NCBI RefSeq assembly: GCF_025398195.1
Contig: NZ_JAODNV010000018.1
Span: forward strand, 41,427 to 105,426
Origin: Chelativorans petroleitrophicus
GTDB lineage: Bacteria; Pseudomonadota; Alphaproteobacteria; Rhizobiales; Rhizobiaceae
Direction of reading: 5' to 3'
Length of the DNA: 64,000 nt
Shown here piece by piece: positions 55,360-64,000 of this stretch. Below the pieces are notes generated by a model. That model searched no databases. It worked only from the letters and a program-made list of their open reading frames with translations, and was not told the origin of the DNA. Numbering within the stretch: the stretch's first letter is position 1; each line of letters starts with the position of its first letter. The translations under genes were made by a program, and so were the position numbers.

Positions 55360-56178
55360 ATGACCGACATCCTACGCAAGATCGAAGCCTATAAGCGCGA
55401 GGAGATCGCAGCTGCGAAAGCCGCCCTGCCGCTTGCGGAAGTCAGGGCCCGCGCCCGCGATGCCGAGCCCCTGCGCGGCTTTGCTGCGGCACTTGCGGCA
55501 AAGCTGGCCGAAGGCAGCTTCGCGCTCATCGCCGAAGTCAAGAAGGCTAGCCCCTCGAAGGGACTCATTCGCGCGGATTTCGATCCGCCCGCGCTGGCGC
55601 AGGCCTATGAGCGCGGGGGCGCTGCGTGCCTTTCGGTACTGACCGACCGGCCGTCCTTCCAGGGCGCGCCGGAATATCTCAAACAGGCGCGGGCGGCTGT
55701 CCGCCTGCCGGTCCTGCGCAAGGATTTCCTGTTCGAGCCCTATCAGGTCTATGAAGCCCGCGCATGGGGCGCCGATGCGATCCTCATCATCATGGCGAGC
55801 GTGACGGACGCTGAAGCCCAGGCCCTTGAGGAAGCCGCCGCAGAGCTGGATATGGACGTGCTGGTCGAGGTGCACGACGAAGCAGAGCTTGAACGCGCAC
55901 TGAAGCTCTCTTCGGCCCTTGTCGGCATCAACAACCGCGACCTGCGAACGTTCGAGACGCGGCTCGAGACCAGCGAGCGGCTCGCCCCGATCGTTCCGGA
56001 GGGCCGGATCGTGGTGGGCGAAAGCGGCATCTTCTCCCATGCCGACTGCCAGCGGCTGGCGAAGGCCGGCATTTCGACCTTCCTCGTGGGCGAAAGCCTG
56101 ATGCGCCAGGACGACGTGGAGCAGGCCACCCGGGCGCTTCTGGGGCTTGCACCGGCCGCCGCTCCGGCCGGAGGTTAG
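55360..56178 (+). CDS. trpC: indole-3-glycerol phosphate synthase
   Basis: TrpC closes the indole ring from CdRP. The start [16 protein letters not shown] is used. The 272-residue TIM barrel shows [20 protein letters not shown] (catalytic Lys), [50 protein letters not shown] and [12 protein letters not shown]. It is a single-domain enzyme without fused PRAI. moaC follows after 6 bp. Confidence 0.97.
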   Translation: MTDILRKIEAYKREEIAAAKAALPLAEVRARARDAEPLRGFAAALAAKLAEGSFALIAEVKKASPSKGLIRADFDPPALAQAYERGGAACLSVLTDRPSFQGAPEYLKQARAAVRLPVLRKDFLFEPYQVYEARAWGADAILIIMASVTDAEAQALEEAAAELDMDVLVEVHDEAELERALKLSSALVGINNRDLRTFETRLETSERLAPIVPEGRIVVGESGIFSHADCQRLAKAGISTFLVGESLMRQDDVEQATRALLGLAPAAAPAGG

Positions 56179-56184
56179 TCTAGG

Positions 56185-56697
56185 ATGAGCGCCGACGGGG
56201 AGAAGAAACTCACCCATCTTGCCGCCGATGGCAGCGCGCAGATGGTGGATGTCGGCGGAAAACCCGAGACCGAACGCACGGCCATAGCCGAGGGCGCGGT
56301 CGTCATGGCTCCCGAAACGCTTCAGGCCATCATCAGCGGCAACATGAAGAAAGGCGATGTGGTCGCGGTGGCGCGGATTGCCGGCATCATGGCAGCCAAG
56401 AGAACGCACGATCTCATTCCCCTCTGCCATCCGCTAGCGCTGACCAAGATCGCGGTGGACATAGAGCCGGACGAGACGCTGCCCGGCCTGCGCGTTCAGG
56501 CATTGGCGCGCGTTACCGGAAGGACCGGGGTGGAGATGGAGGCGCTGACGGCCGCTTCTGTCGCATGCCTTACGATCTATGATATGGCCAAGGCGCTCGA
56601 CAAGAAGATGGTGATCACCGGTCTCCGGCTTCTGGAAAAGACGGGCGGCCGGTCCGGAATCTGGCGTGCGGAAGATGTCCCTGCTGCCGGTCGATGA
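56185..56697 (+). CDS. moaC: cyclic pyranopterin monophosphate synthase MoaC
   Basis: MoaC makes cyclic pyranopterin monophosphate, the first stable molybdopterin precursor, from the MoaA product. The 170-residue protein has [18 protein letters not shown], the catalytic region [13 protein letters not shown], and [26 protein letters not shown] with the active Lys. Its end overlaps moeA by 23 bp. The moaA partner is not in the window. Confidence 0.96.
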   Translation: MSADGEKKLTHLAADGSAQMVDVGGKPETERTAIAEGAVVMAPETLQAIISGNMKKGDVVAVARIAGIMAAKRTHDLIPLCHPLALTKIAVDIEPDETLPGLRVQALARVTGRTGVEMEALTAASVACLTIYDMAKALDKKMVITGLRLLEKTGGRSGIWRAEDVPAAGR

Positions 56698-57880
56698 GGC
56701 ACTGGAGCGCGTGCTGGAAGGCCTTCGCCCGCTGCCGGCGGAGGACGTGCCCCTTGAAGAGGCCGTAGGCCGCTCGCTGACGGGGTCCCTGCGCGCGTTG
56801 CGCACCCAGCCGCCCTTCGATGCCTCGGCCATGGACGGCTATGCCGTCCGCTCGGACGACGTCAGGGAAGTGCCGGCGGAGCTCACGGTGATCGGCGTTT
56901 CGGCTGCCGGGCAGCGATTCACGGGGACGGTCGGGCCCGGAGAGGCCGTGCGCATCTTCACCGGCGCGCCCGTGCCGGAAGGGGCCGATGCCATTCTCCT
57001 CCAGGAAAACGCTGAACCGGTTGCGGACCGGCGCATCCGGGCGCTCGAACCGGTTGCGCCGGGACGGCACATAAGGCGCGCCGGGCTCGACTTCCGCGAG
57101 GGCGACGTGGTGCTCGAAGACCGGCGCATTCTCGATCCCGCCGCCATATCGCTGGCGGCGGCCGCCGGCCACCCGCGCCTCACCGTAGCCCGGCGCCCGC
57201 TCGTTGCCGTGATCGCGACCGGCGACGAGTTGGTTCCTCCGGGTACCCTGCCCGGCCCCGACCAGATCGTGGCCTCCAACAGCTTCGGCATCGCCGCGCT
57301 CGCCCGCCAGGACGGCGCAGACGTGCTCGACCTCGGCATCGCCCCGGACCGCAAGGAGGCGATCGCGGAGACCTTGCGCAAGGCGCTCTTAGCCTCGGCC
57401 GACCTGATCGTCACGCTGGGCGGCGCGTCCGTGGGCGAGCACGACCTCGTGCGGGCGGCCCTCGCCGAAGCAGGCGCACAGCTTTCCTTCTGGAAAATCG
57501 CCATGCGGCCCGGCAAGCCTCTCATGTTCGCCCGCCTGGGCAAGGCGCGAGTTCTGGGACTGCCCGGCAATCCGGTTTCAAGCCTCGTCTGCGCGCATCT
57601 CTTCCTGCGGCCGATGATTGCCCGTCTTTCGGGCCGAATCTATGCGCCCGATCTGCGTCCTGCCGTGCTTGCGCGCCCCATGAAAGCCAATGACGGGCGG
57701 CGCGACTATGTGCGCGCTACGGTCGCCAGCGGCCCCGGAGGCCTCATCGCGACCCCCTTCGAGCGGCAGGATTCCTCCATGCTCACCACACTCGCCGCCG
57801 CCAACGCCCTTATCGTACGCGAGCCCCATGCGCCCGCCGCCGAGGCAGGCGCGCGCTGCCAGGTGCTCGTACTGCGTTAA
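56675..57880 (+). CDS. moeA: molybdopterin molybdenumtransferase MoeA
   Basis: MoeA inserts molybdate into adenylated molybdopterin. The ATG at 56675 ([14 protein letters not shown]) overlaps moaC by 23 bp. The 401-residue protein has [13 protein letters not shown], the flexible [15 protein letters not shown], the MoCF-like domain with LVTPV-like [15 protein letters not shown] and [13 protein letters not shown], and a C-terminal beta domain. It closes the ppiD-trpD-trpC-moaC-moeA transcription unit before lexA. Confidence 0.96.
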   Translation: MSLLPVDEALERVLEGLRPLPAEDVPLEEAVGRSLTGSLRALRTQPPFDASAMDGYAVRSDDVREVPAELTVIGVSAAGQRFTGTVGPGEAVRIFTGAPVPEGADAILLQENAEPVADRRIRALEPVAPGRHIRRAGLDFREGDVVLEDRRILDPAAISLAAAAGHPRLTVARRPLVAVIATGDELVPPGTLPGPDQIVASNSFGIAALARQDGADVLDLGIAPDRKEAIAETLRKALLASADLIVTLGGASVGEHDLVRAALAEAGAQLSFWKIAMRPGKPLMFARLGKARVLGLPGNPVSSLVCAHLFLRPMIARLSGRIYAPDLRPAVLARPMKANDGRRDYVRATVASGPGGLIATPFERQDSSMLTTLAAANALIVREPHAPAAEAGARCQVLVLR

Positions 57881-57912
57881 CCCTCCATCAGCCATATCTT
57901 TTTATTGTTGCA

Positions 57913-57953
57913 GAACACAACTGGAACATATAGTGTATGTTCTGGTTTTGTTT
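57913..57953 (+). promoter_or_regulatory. SOS box (LexA operator) of lexA
   Basis: GAAC-ACAACTG-GAAC at 57913-57927 is a perfect alphaproteobacterial LexA box (GAAC-N7-GAAC, complement of GTTC-N7-GTTC). A second element of opposite orientation, GTTC-N7-GTTT, spans 57939-57953 with one mismatch. Together they frame the likely lexA promoter and predict autoregulation. Confidence 0.8.
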
Positions 57954-57976
57954 ATGGCTGATTCCGGGTTGGTGCC

Positions 57977-58690
57977 ATGCTCACGCGCAAACAGCACGAG
58001 TTGCTGCTCTTCATTCATGAGCGGCTTAAAGAGACAGGCATTCCGCCATCCTTCGATGAAATGAAGGATGCGCTGGACCTGGCGTCGAAGTCCGGCATCC
58101 ACCGGCTGATCACCGCGCTCGAGGAACGCGGCTTCATCCGCCGCCTTCCCAACCGGGCGCGGGCGCTGGAAGTGCTGCGCCTTCCCGAATCGATCGCGCC
58201 CGGGCTTGGCGGCCCGCGCCGCTTCTCGCCCAGCGTCATCGAGGGCGGGCAAGGCAGGCAGGCGGTTGCGCAGGCAAGGCCGGCCGCCGGCAACGATGAC
58301 GTGCCAGCCACGGTCTCGATCCCGGTGATGGGGCGGATTGCGGCCGGTGTTCCTATCGAGGCCATCCAGCATCAGACCCATGAGATCGGCGTTCCGCCGG
58401 ACATGATCTCCGGCGGTGAGCATTTCGCGCTTGAGGTCAAGGGCGATTCGATGATCGAGGCCGGCATTCTGGACGGCGATACGGTCATCATACGCCAGAC
58501 GCAAACGGCCAATCCCGGCGACATCGTCGTCGCACTTGTGGATGACGAGGAGGCAACGCTGAAGCGCTTCCGCCGCAAGGGGGCTTCCATTGCGCTGGAG
58601 GCGGCCAATCCCGCCTATGAAACGCGGATTTTCGGCCCCGACAGGGTAAAGGTGCAGGGTCGGCTCGTCGGCCTCATCCGCCGCTATTGA
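57977..58690 (+). CDS. lexA: SOS response repressor LexA
   Basis: LexA represses DNA-repair genes until RecA-ssDNA triggers self-cleavage. The winged helix (about 1-65, [20 protein letters not shown]) binds operators. A 55-residue linker follows. The cleavage site is Ala123-Gly124 in RIAAGVP, and the catalytic dyad is Ser158 (KGDSMIEAG) and Lys196 (ATLKRFRR). The length of 237 residues is typical of Rhizobiales. A perfect SOS box lies 50 bp upstream. Confidence 0.97.
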   Translation: MLTRKQHELLLFIHERLKETGIPPSFDEMKDALDLASKSGIHRLITALEERGFIRRLPNRARALEVLRLPESIAPGLGGPRRFSPSVIEGGQGRQAVAQARPAAGNDDVPATVSIPVMGRIAAGVPIEAIQHQTHEIGVPPDMISGGEHFALEVKGDSMIEAGILDGDTVIIRQTQTANPGDIVVALVDDEEATLKRFRRKGASIALEAANPAYETRIFGPDRVKVQGRLVGLIRRY

Positions 58691-58812
58691 CCCGCGCCGG
58701 CGCGGCAGGCGCGTCGTGGCTCACGCGCCCTCCGCCTGAGCCGTCCAGCTGGGTGAGAAACAGGATGGATTCACCCCGGCGGGGAATGGTTCAAGCCCGA
58801 CCGCGAACGGTC

Positions 58813-60198
58813 CTATCCAACCCGCTCGCCGTTCCGCACGCGGTAGGTCGGCTGATACATGGTCACCAGTTCTTCCGCGGCGGTGGGATGAACGGCCATG
58901 GTGCGGTCGAAGGCGTCCTTGGTCAGTCCAGCCTTGACGGGGATGGCCAGAAGCTGGGCCATCTCGCCGGCGTCCGGCCCCAGCACATGAGCGCCAAGCA
59001 CGCGGCGCGAGGCGGCGTCCACCACCAGCTTCATGATCATCTTGTCCTGCCGCCCTGCAAGCGTATGGCGCATGGGGCGGAAGCTCGCGCGGTAGATTTC
59101 CAGCTCCTCGTAGCGCTTGGCCGCCGCCTCTTCGGTCATGCCCACCGTGCCGATTTCAGGCTGCGAGAAGACCGCCGTGGCGATATCTTGATGATCCACC
59201 GGTGTCGGATTGCCCTTGAAGACGGTTTCCACGAAGCACATGGCCTCGTGAATGGCGACCGGCGTAAGCTGCACCCGGTCGGTCACGTCTCCGATGGCCC
59301 ATATGTTTTCCACATTGGTGCGGGAATAGGCGTCAACCAGAATCTCGCCGCGCGCACCGGTCTTCACTCCCGCGGCATCCAGGCCCAGCTCTTCGGTGTT
59401 CGGTATCCGTCCGATTGCGAGCATGACCTTGTCGAAGGTCTTGGTGCTGCCTGACTTGAGCCGCACATCAAAGCGCCCGTCGTCGCGCTTCTCGACGGCC
59501 TCGAAAATGTCCTGGCAGAGGATGCGTATACCCTTCGCTTCCATCGCCTCGTGCAGGCCGCGCCGTAGGTCGCCGTCGAAACGGCCGAGGATTTCCTTGC
59601 CGCGGTAAACGAGCGTCGTCTCGACGCCGAGCCCGTGGAAGATGTTGGCGAACTCGACCGCGATGTAGCCACCCCCCTCTATGGCGATGCTGCGGGGCAA
59701 TTCCTCGAGATCGAAGGCCTCGTTGGAGAAGATGCAATGCTCGTTCCCCGGCAGCGCCGCGTGCGGGTTCGGGCGGCTGCCGGTGGCAATCAGGATGGTC
59801 TCCGCCGTAACCGTGCTGCCGCCCACCTGCACCGTGTGCGGGTCTAGAAGGACCGCCCGGGCCTCGAAGATGCGCGCACCAGCATTCTCCAGCCCCTTTC
59901 TGTAGAGCGCCTCGAGGCGGGCGATCTCCAGGTTCTTGTTGGCCACCAGAAGCGGCCAGTCGAAGCGCGTTTCGCCGACGGTCCAGCCATACCCGGCCGC
60001 ATCCTGAAAGTGCTCGGGAAACTGCGAGGCGTAGACGAAGAGCTTCTTCGGGACACATCCGCGGATGACGCAGGTGCCGCCGAAGCGGTATTCCTCGGCG
60101 ATGGCCACGCGCTTGCCCATGGAGGCGGCGAGCCGGCCAGCCCTCACGCCGCCGGAGCCGCCGCCGATGACAAAGAGGTCGAAATCGAATTTCGGCAT
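58813..60198 (-). CDS. gor: glutathione-disulfide reductase
   Basis: Gor reduces glutathione disulfide with NADPH. The start MPKFDFDLFVIGGGSGGVRAG at 60198 is used. The 461-residue protein has the FAD motif GGGSGG, redox Cys43/Cys48 in GGTCVIRGCVPKK, the NADP region AIEGGGYIAVEFANI with downstream basic residues, and the C-terminal catalytic HPTAAEELVTM. It is downstream of rpiA-DUF2059 on the same strand, after a terminator. Confidence 0.95.
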   Translation of the reverse strand: MPKFDFDLFVIGGGSGGVRAGRLAASMGKRVAIAEEYRFGGTCVIRGCVPKKLFVYASQFPEHFQDAAGYGWTVGETRFDWPLLVANKNLEIARLEALYRKGLENAGARIFEARAVLLDPHTVQVGGSTVTAETILIATGSRPNPHAALPGNEHCIFSNEAFDLEELPRSIAIEGGGYIAVEFANIFHGLGVETTLVYRGKEILGRFDGDLRRGLHEAMEAKGIRILCQDIFEAVEKRDDGRFDVRLKSGSTKTFDKVMLAIGRIPNTEELGLDAAGVKTGARGEILVDAYSRTNVENIWAIGDVTDRVQLTPVAIHEAMCFVETVFKGNPTPVDHQDIATAVFSQPEIGTVGMTEEAAAKRYEELEIYRASFRPMRHTLAGRQDKMIMKLVVDAASRRVLGAHVLGPDAGEMAQLLAIPVKAGLTKDAFDRTMAVHPTAAEELVTMYQPTYRVRNGERVG

Positions 60199-60252
60199 GG
60201 CTTTCCCTTCCGCTTCTGTTGGCCGGCTCCTCTCAGCTATGACTTCACGGAC

Positions 60253-60283
60253 CAAAAGAAAAGCCCGGCGCGAGGCCGGGCTT
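60253..60283 (-). terminator. intrinsic terminator after the DUF2059 gene
   Basis: AAGCCCGGC (60261-60269)/GCCGGGCTT (60275-60283) is a perfect 9-bp stem with a 5-base loop, followed on the minus strand by TTCTTTT. It ends the rpiA-DUF2059 transcript before gor. Confidence 0.8.
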
Positions 60284-60330
60284 CGATGTCTCGGTTTTCA
60301 GGTGCATGGCAACGAAGGCCGGCCTAGGAC

Positions 60331-60918
60331 CTACTGGCTGTCGGCCGAGCCTTCCTCCTCGCCCAGCTGTTCGATCGTCTCGTCCTCGACGGCAGGCGCC
60401 TGCGAGCCCACGGCGGCCTGTAGCGTTTCAGTCACGCTGTTGGCGAGATCGCGGATGATGCCGCGGCGCCAGATTTCCGCGGCGCGGAACACCTCGCGCG
60501 TGACGATCGGTCCTTCGGAGAGAAGCTTCTTGCCCGTAGGCGAATTGTAGAATTCGGTGATGTTCTGCAGGTCCTCCTGGGTAAAGACGCGCGCATAGGC
60601 AAGCGCAGCCTCCCGCTCCAGATCCGCGCGGCGGCTCGCCAGTTCCAGCGCCTTCTCGTCCACCGTGGCGTTGATCAGTTCCTCCAGATTCGGGCTCTGC
60701 TGGATGAGCTCGACTTTGAGGCCCTGCGCGGCCCGGGGGAGAATATTGTCGAACTCGTCAGTGGCGTTGATGGCATCGACGGCAGCGCGCGCGGCCTGCA
60801 GATGTTCCTCCGGTATCTCCTGGGCGCTGACCGGAACGCACAGCACCGACAAGGCCATTATGGCGGTCATTGCGAGCGCACGAGCGTCTTTGGCCAATGT
60901 CATCTTCTTCCACTCCAT
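60331..60918 (-). CDS. DUF2059 domain-containing secreted protein
   Basis: This 195-residue protein (ATG 60918) has a signal peptide ending VLCVPVSAQ and a helical DUF2059 body: ELINATVDEKALELASRRADLE, REAALAYARVFTQEDLQNITEFYNSPTGKKLL. The acidic tail is EEEGSADSQ. DUF2059 proteins are periplasmic with no established function. It starts 7 bp after the rpiA stop, so it is cotranscribed with it, an arrangement shared with many Rhizobiales. Confidence 0.88.
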   Translation of the reverse strand: MEWKKMTLAKDARALAMTAIMALSVLCVPVSAQEIPEEHLQAARAAVDAINATDEFDNILPRAAQGLKVELIQQSPNLEELINATVDEKALELASRRADLEREAALAYARVFTQEDLQNITEFYNSPTGKKLLSEGPIVTREVFRAAEIWRRGIIRDLANSVTETLQAAVGSQAPAVEDETIEQLGEEEGSADSQ

Positions 60919-60925
60919 CGTGTCT

Positions 60926-61636
60926 TTATGTCCTGTCATGGGTTGCCGCATCGAGGGTCCTCACGCCGTCCGTGCCCGCAACGATTGCGAGATCCGCAAG
61001 GCCAATGAAGAGTCCGTGTTCGACAACGCCAGGGATTTCCTTGAGAGCGTCCGCAAGGGCTCTTGGCTCGGGAATGCGGCCAAAAGATGCGTCGACAATG
61101 AAATGTCCGCCATCGGTGACGAACGGGCCGTCTCCCGCCATCCGGGTCTTCAGCGTGCCCGACAGGCCGAGCCGTCCCGCCGCCCGCTCGATGGCGAGCC
61201 TGGTCGCTCCGAGGCCGAAGGGATTGACCTCCACGGGCAGCGGAAAGCGGCCGAGCTCCCCAACCAGCTTGGTCTCGTCGGCGATCACGATCATGCGGCG
61301 CGAAGCCGCGGCCACGATCTTCTCGCGCAGAAGCGCCCCGCCTCCCCCCTTGACGAGGACCAGGCCGGGGCCGATCTCGTCCGCGCCGTCGACGGTGAGG
61401 TCCAGTTCGGGCAGTTCGTCCAGTGTGGAGAGCGGGACGGACAGCTCCCGGCAAAGCCGGGCCGTACGCTCCGACGTGGGCACGCCGACAACACTCAGGC
61501 CTTCGGCGACCCGCTCCGCCAGAAGCCGCACGAATTCCTCTGCGGTCGAGCCAGTGCCGATACCGAGTTTCATGCCGTTTTCGACATGGTCGAGCGCCGC
61601 ACGTGCGGCCTTTATCTTCAGTGTTGTCGCGTCCAT
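60926..61636 (-). CDS. rpiA: ribose-5-phosphate isomerase A
   Basis: RpiA interconverts ribose-5-phosphate and ribulose-5-phosphate in the pentose phosphate pathway. The ATG at 61636 ([18 protein letters not shown]) has AGGG at a good distance; an ATG two codons earlier is possible. The 236-residue protein shows the phosphate loop [18 protein letters not shown], and [14 protein letters not shown] with the catalytic residues. It is divergent from gph. Confidence 0.96.
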   Translation of the reverse strand: MDATTLKIKAARAALDHVENGMKLGIGTGSTAEEFVRLLAERVAEGLSVVGVPTSERTARLCRELSVPLSTLDELPELDLTVDGADEIGPGLVLVKGGGGALLREKIVAAASRRMIVIADETKLVGELGRFPLPVEVNPFGLGATRLAIERAAGRLGLSGTLKTRMAGDGPFVTDGGHFIVDASFGRIPEPRALADALKEIPGVVEHGLFIGLADLAIVAGTDGVRTLDAATHDRT

Positions 61637-61754
61637 GTGCATCCCTGCCCGCCTGCGGCTGTCTAGCCCGTTTCGGCCCGTCCCGCAAATGGCTTCCTTG
61701 TGGAGGCAGCGCCGAAGGTCTATCCCCTTTCCCAGAAGTCAACAGGAATACGTC

Positions 61755-62459
61755 ATGGCAGCGCCAATTCTCGTCTTCGACCTCGATGGAACTCTGATCG
61801 ACACCGCACCCGATCTGCTCGACAGCCTCAATCACTGCCTGCGTGCAGCACGCGTGCCGGAGGCAAAAGCCGAGGAGATGCGCATGCTGGTCGGCTCCGG
61901 CAGCCGGGCCATGATCGCCCGCGCCTTTGCCAATCACGGCCGGCCGCTCACCGAAAGCGAGCTCGATTCGCTGCAGGCGCTTTTCCTCGAACACTATGCC
62001 GCGAGGATGCCCGGCCGCTCGCGCCCTTTTCCGGGCGTGATCGAGGCTCTGGCGCGCTTTCGCGAGGCGGGCTTCATCGCCGCCGTCTGCACTAACAAGC
62101 TTGAGCATCTGTCGCGGAAGCTCATCGGGAAACTGGAACTGGATGGGGCTTTTGAGGTCATATGCGGGGCGGACACCTTCCCTTACCGCAAGCCGGATCC
62201 CCGCCACCTCACCGACACCATCCTGCGCGCCGGCGGCGATCCGGAACGCGCGCTCATGATCGGCGATTCGCGCACGGACATCGACACGGCAAAGACGGCG
62301 GGCATTCCCGTGGTGGCGGTCGATTTCGGCTACACGGACCAGCCGGTCCACGTCTTCGAGCCCGATCGTATCATCTCGCATTTCGACGAACTGACGGTGG
62401 ATCTTGCCGAAAGCCTTATCGCAGCGGCCGCGGGCCAACCCGCATCTCACGCGATGTGA
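61755..62459 (+). CDS. gph: HAD-family phosphoglycolate phosphatase
   Basis: Gph removes phosphate from 2-phosphoglycolate formed by DNA 3'-phosphoglycolate repair or oxygenase side reactions. The 234-residue HAD protein starts MAAPILVFDLDGTLID (Asp9/Asp11) behind AGGA and shows VCTNKLEHLSRKLIG, YRKPDPRHL and MIGDSRTDIDTAKTA. A helical cap occupies about residues 15-90. It is the last core gene before tRNA-Val. Confidence 0.92.
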   Translation: MAAPILVFDLDGTLIDTAPDLLDSLNHCLRAARVPEAKAEEMRMLVGSGSRAMIARAFANHGRPLTESELDSLQALFLEHYAARMPGRSRPFPGVIEALARFREAGFIAAVCTNKLEHLSRKLIGKLELDGAFEVICGADTFPYRKPDPRHLTDTILRAGGDPERALMIGDSRTDIDTAKTAGIPVVAVDFGYTDQPVHVFEPDRIISHFDELTVDLAESLIAAAAGQPASHAM

Positions 62460-62473
62460 TGTAGGACAGCGCC

Positions 62474-62503
62474 TTGACTTAGCCCCCGAGCCACCCTTAT
62501 ATC
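62474..62503 (+). promoter_or_regulatory. sigma-70 promoter of tRNA-Val
   Basis: TTGACT (62474-62479), 17-18 bases, and TTATATC (62497-62503) give a good -35/-10 pair. The tRNA 5' end is about 30 bases downstream. Confidence 0.75.
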
Positions 62504-62533
62504 GCCGCGCGTTCACGGCACTGGCCGGTGAGC

Positions 62534-62608
62534 GGGCGCGTAGCTCAGCGGGAGAGCACACCCTTCACACGGGTGGGGTCGTAGGTTCAATCCCTACCGC
62601 GCCCACCA
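62534..62608 (+). tRNA. tRNA-Val (anticodon CAC)
   Basis: The 75-base gene folds as a normal cloverleaf. Acceptor GGGCGCG pairs with CGCGCCC; the D-arm is in TAGCTCAGCGGGAGAGCA; the anticodon stem CACCC/GGGTG encloses TTCACAC (anticodon CAC); the T-arm contains GGTTCAATCC. CCA is encoded. Seven T residues follow at 62609-62615. Confidence 0.97.
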
Positions 62609-62615
62609 TTTTTTT

Positions 62616-63024
62616 ATGTAAGTATGATTGAAGCACGTCCCTCGCCTCGGTGAGGTCGGCTGGCCGGTCGTGCCGGGAAACGGGCCTGCCCTGCCCTTCA
62701 AAGCGCGTACAATGTTGGTGTGCGGAGTGGTTGTACCGGCCGCTGCGGGAGGCAATTTGCAGCCTGATAGCGGGCAATAAAAATCCCGCCGAAGCAGATT
62801 CAGCAGTCCTATTGCGGCGCCACAGCGTTGTCTCGCACGCATGGCGAACTCCGGTTCCGCTCGCGAATCGGGGTTGGAGGGACACGATCATGGTCCAGGC
62901 GGCCTGCCGGCCGTCCGTCCGGACCTCCCTCCTTTCCACAAGATTTTCTTTTTTACTACTCGCGGATAGGTTGCGCGAGATTGGTAAATATGCTGCCTTC
63001 CCTCGGCTCTGGGGAGGGTTGGGG
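62616..63024. other. 409-bp gap after tRNA-Val without a convincing gene
   Basis: No intact reading frame, IS end or integrase fragment is recognisable. The stretch is less GC-rich than the preceding core genes and includes AT-rich patches such as AGATTTTCTTTTTTACTACT at 62941. Open frames in either strand show no coding character, including one that reads through the tRNA in antisense. Confidence 0.5.
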
Positions 63025-63216
63025 ATGCGCATGCTGCTTACCATTGATCTGTCGATTGATGAGGCGATCGCGCTCAAGCGCTTTCGCAATGGCCAGGAAC
63101 TGCCGTCGCTCGAGGCCGCCGCTGCGCGTGCCTTACGCGAATATCTCAGCAGAACCGGCCACCTTAAGCTGTTCGCCAAATTTGACGAGGACAGCGAAGT
63201 GGCGGGAACGGCGTAG
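63025..63216 (+). CDS. small protein resembling a ribbon-helix-helix antitoxin, function unknown
   Basis: This 63-residue protein (MRMLLTIDLSIDEAIALKRF, then SLEAAAARALREYLSRTGHL) has GGGAGG a few bases upstream. A short strand followed by two helices fits an Arc/MetJ-type fold as used by antitoxins, with an acidic tail (KFDEDSEVAGTA). No toxin partner follows directly; the next genes belong to a different, decayed module. A longer open frame upstream lacks coding character. The family is not certain. Confidence 0.5.
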   Translation: MRMLLTIDLSIDEAIALKRFRNGQELPSLEAAAARALREYLSRTGHLKLFAKFDEDSEVAGTA

Positions 63217-63320
63217 GGCCGAGCTGCTTCGGCGCGGCCTGAAAAAGTGACTGTCTGGACCATATCTTAACGGTTGGCTGCGCTACAATATGAGCATGAG
63301 CGAAGCTGGCCAGGAAAACC

Positions 63321-63620
63321 GTGATTGCGGTCTTTACGGCCGATCAGGCGTCTCGCCTCACTGGTGTGAGCAGGCGTCAGCTTGGCTCGTGGGATCGTAA
63401 CGGCTTTTTCAAGCCGAGCATCGTTTACGGCGAGCGCGGCGCCTACGCTCGCCTCTACTCGTTTCGCGACCTTCTATCTCTTAAGGTGCTTAATCAGCTC
63501 CGCAACAAAACGCGTGTGAGCCTGGATCATCTGAGAGAGGTCAAACGTGATCTCTCCCATCTGGGCGAATATATGAGGGGTTCCAGTATCGGTTGGCAGC
63601 GTCCTCGAGAAAGCCGGTGA
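63321..63620 (+). pseudogene. MerR-type HTH/DUF433 antitoxin, truncated
   Basis: It starts at a GTG with AGGA five bases upstream and reads VFTADQASRLTGVSRRQLGSWDRNGFFKPS, a MerR-like winged helix found at the N-terminus of DUF433 antitoxins. It continues through LYSFRDLLSLKVLNQLRN and RVSLDHLREVKRDLSHLGEYM. The frame then runs into unrelated SSIGWQRPRESR and stops at 63620. Intact relatives have about 100-130 more residues including DUF433. The missing part and the adjoining toxin fragment suggest a deletion that joined the two genes. Confidence 0.65.
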
Positions 63621-64000
63621 TGAAGTGACCCTGTTTGACAACAGCGGCCTTGCAAAAGGATCTCCTGATCCCGTCGTATGCGCTGCCGCCGAGTCTCACG
63701 AAGCCATCCTTGTCGCGGCGGATTACGGCATGAAGAGGTCGCCATAGGACATGGCATAGCCAAGGCGAGATTCAAGACAATGGGCTTGATCCGATTCGAA
63801 TGCCGGAAGCCCAATTGCGCCGCCAGGATTGAAGTCGCTTTATCCCTCATCGAACATGAGTGGCAAAAGGTTGTTGAAGGCCAATGTGCAAGGCTCTTCA
63901 TCGCCATCGGTGAAGCAACAATCGATGATGTCCCGAGAGGTGGTGTAGCTTATGCGATCGCCGTGCCTTCCGGACTGTGCCGGATCAGCTTGCCGCAGCG
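63577..64000 (+). pseudogene. DUF5615 PIN-like toxin, missing its start and frameshifted; runs off the window
   Basis: From 63580 one frame reads VPVSVGSVLEKAGDEVTLFD, then ILVAADYGMKRS, and stops at 63745-63747. The first residues of the PIN-like domain, including its start codon, are absent. From about 63738 a second frame continues the same domain as GHGIAKARFKTMGLIRFECR and SLIEHEWQKVVEG and is still open at 64000. A one-base loss (or two-base gain) near 63740 explains the switch. It sits directly after, and overlaps, the truncated antitoxin. Such proteins are thought to be RNases; this copy looks dead. Confidence 0.6.

Noticed and set aside
58708..58729. GGCGCGT/ACGCGCC hairpin after lexA as a terminator
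   Set aside because: Stem of 7 bp with an 8-base loop and no T-run; too weak to call in this GC-rich DNA.
62828..63250. A 140-codon plus-strand frame overlapping the RHH-like gene
   Set aside because: It is another frame of the better-supported 63025-63216 gene and has a random Ser/Arg/Pro-rich composition.
62565..63263. A 232-codon minus-strand open frame ending in GAVGIEPTTPPV
   Set aside because: The last residues are the well-known spurious peptide obtained by reading a tRNA gene in antisense; here it runs through tRNA-Val. The rest has no coding character.

Overview
The window is one contiguous piece of a GC-rich alphaproteobacterial chromosome. Gene content and order point to Hyphomicrobiales (Rhizobiales), closest in style to Mesorhizobium/Phyllobacteriaceae. 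The clearest signs are the pyruvate dehydrogenase block (eno-ftsB-pdhA-pdhB-pdhC-SGNH-lpdA-lipA), an E1-beta with its own lipoyl domain, trpD-trpC-moaC-moeA-lexA in a row, a GAAC-N7-GAAC LexA box, and GGAAC-N16/17-(C/T)GTT promoters of the EcfG general stress type. The species assignment is inference.

Layout. 1-1379: drug-efflux MFS gene broken by a 20-bp insertion. 1.6-10 kb: guaB, a DUF2336 protein, a MaoC hydratase/CoA-ester lyase pair, two flavoenzymes, a secreted three-repeat protein and thrS. 10.2-11 kb: yidD and a doubly broken MNT/HEPN toxin-antitoxin pair. 11-16.7 kb: an Fe-S scaffold, folE behind a candidate THF-II riboswitch, hisI, a patatin, recJ and glpX. 17.3-21.3 kb: a tightly coupled trehalose operon, otsB-GH15-otsA. 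21.4-26.1 kb: stress genes (DUF3008, SDR) and a fadI-fadJ beta-oxidation pair. 26.6-33.2 kb: tamA-tamB for outer-membrane assembly.

33.2-33.5 kb holds the most interesting item: a compact small-RNA gene on the minus strand. It has a perfect EcfG promoter, a 10-bp stem with a 26-nt C-rich loop, and an intrinsic terminator, about 75 nt in all. 33.4-38.1 kb: small stress-type genes, dusA, gpt, a NUDIX hydrolase and a PiT phosphate transporter. 38.2-52.3 kb (minus strand): lipoate/PDH complex, FtsB, enolase, kdsA, pyrG, secG and tpiA, linking glycolysis, acetyl-CoA supply, LPS and nucleotide synthesis. 52.4-58.7 kb (plus strand): ppiD, trpD, trpC, moaC, moeA and lexA. 58.8-62.5 kb: gor, a DUF2059 protein, rpiA and gph.

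A tRNA-Val(CAC) gene at 62.5 kb separates this core from an accessory tail. The tail holds a small RHH-like protein and a second decayed toxin-antitoxin pair (MerR-HTH/DUF433 with DUF5615). No intact mobile element, integrase, CRISPR array or rRNA was found. Most of the window is ordinary core chromosome; novelty is concentrated in the small-RNA locus, the regulatory leaders and the decayed toxin-antitoxin loci. All family names come from reading the protein sequences; no database search was run.
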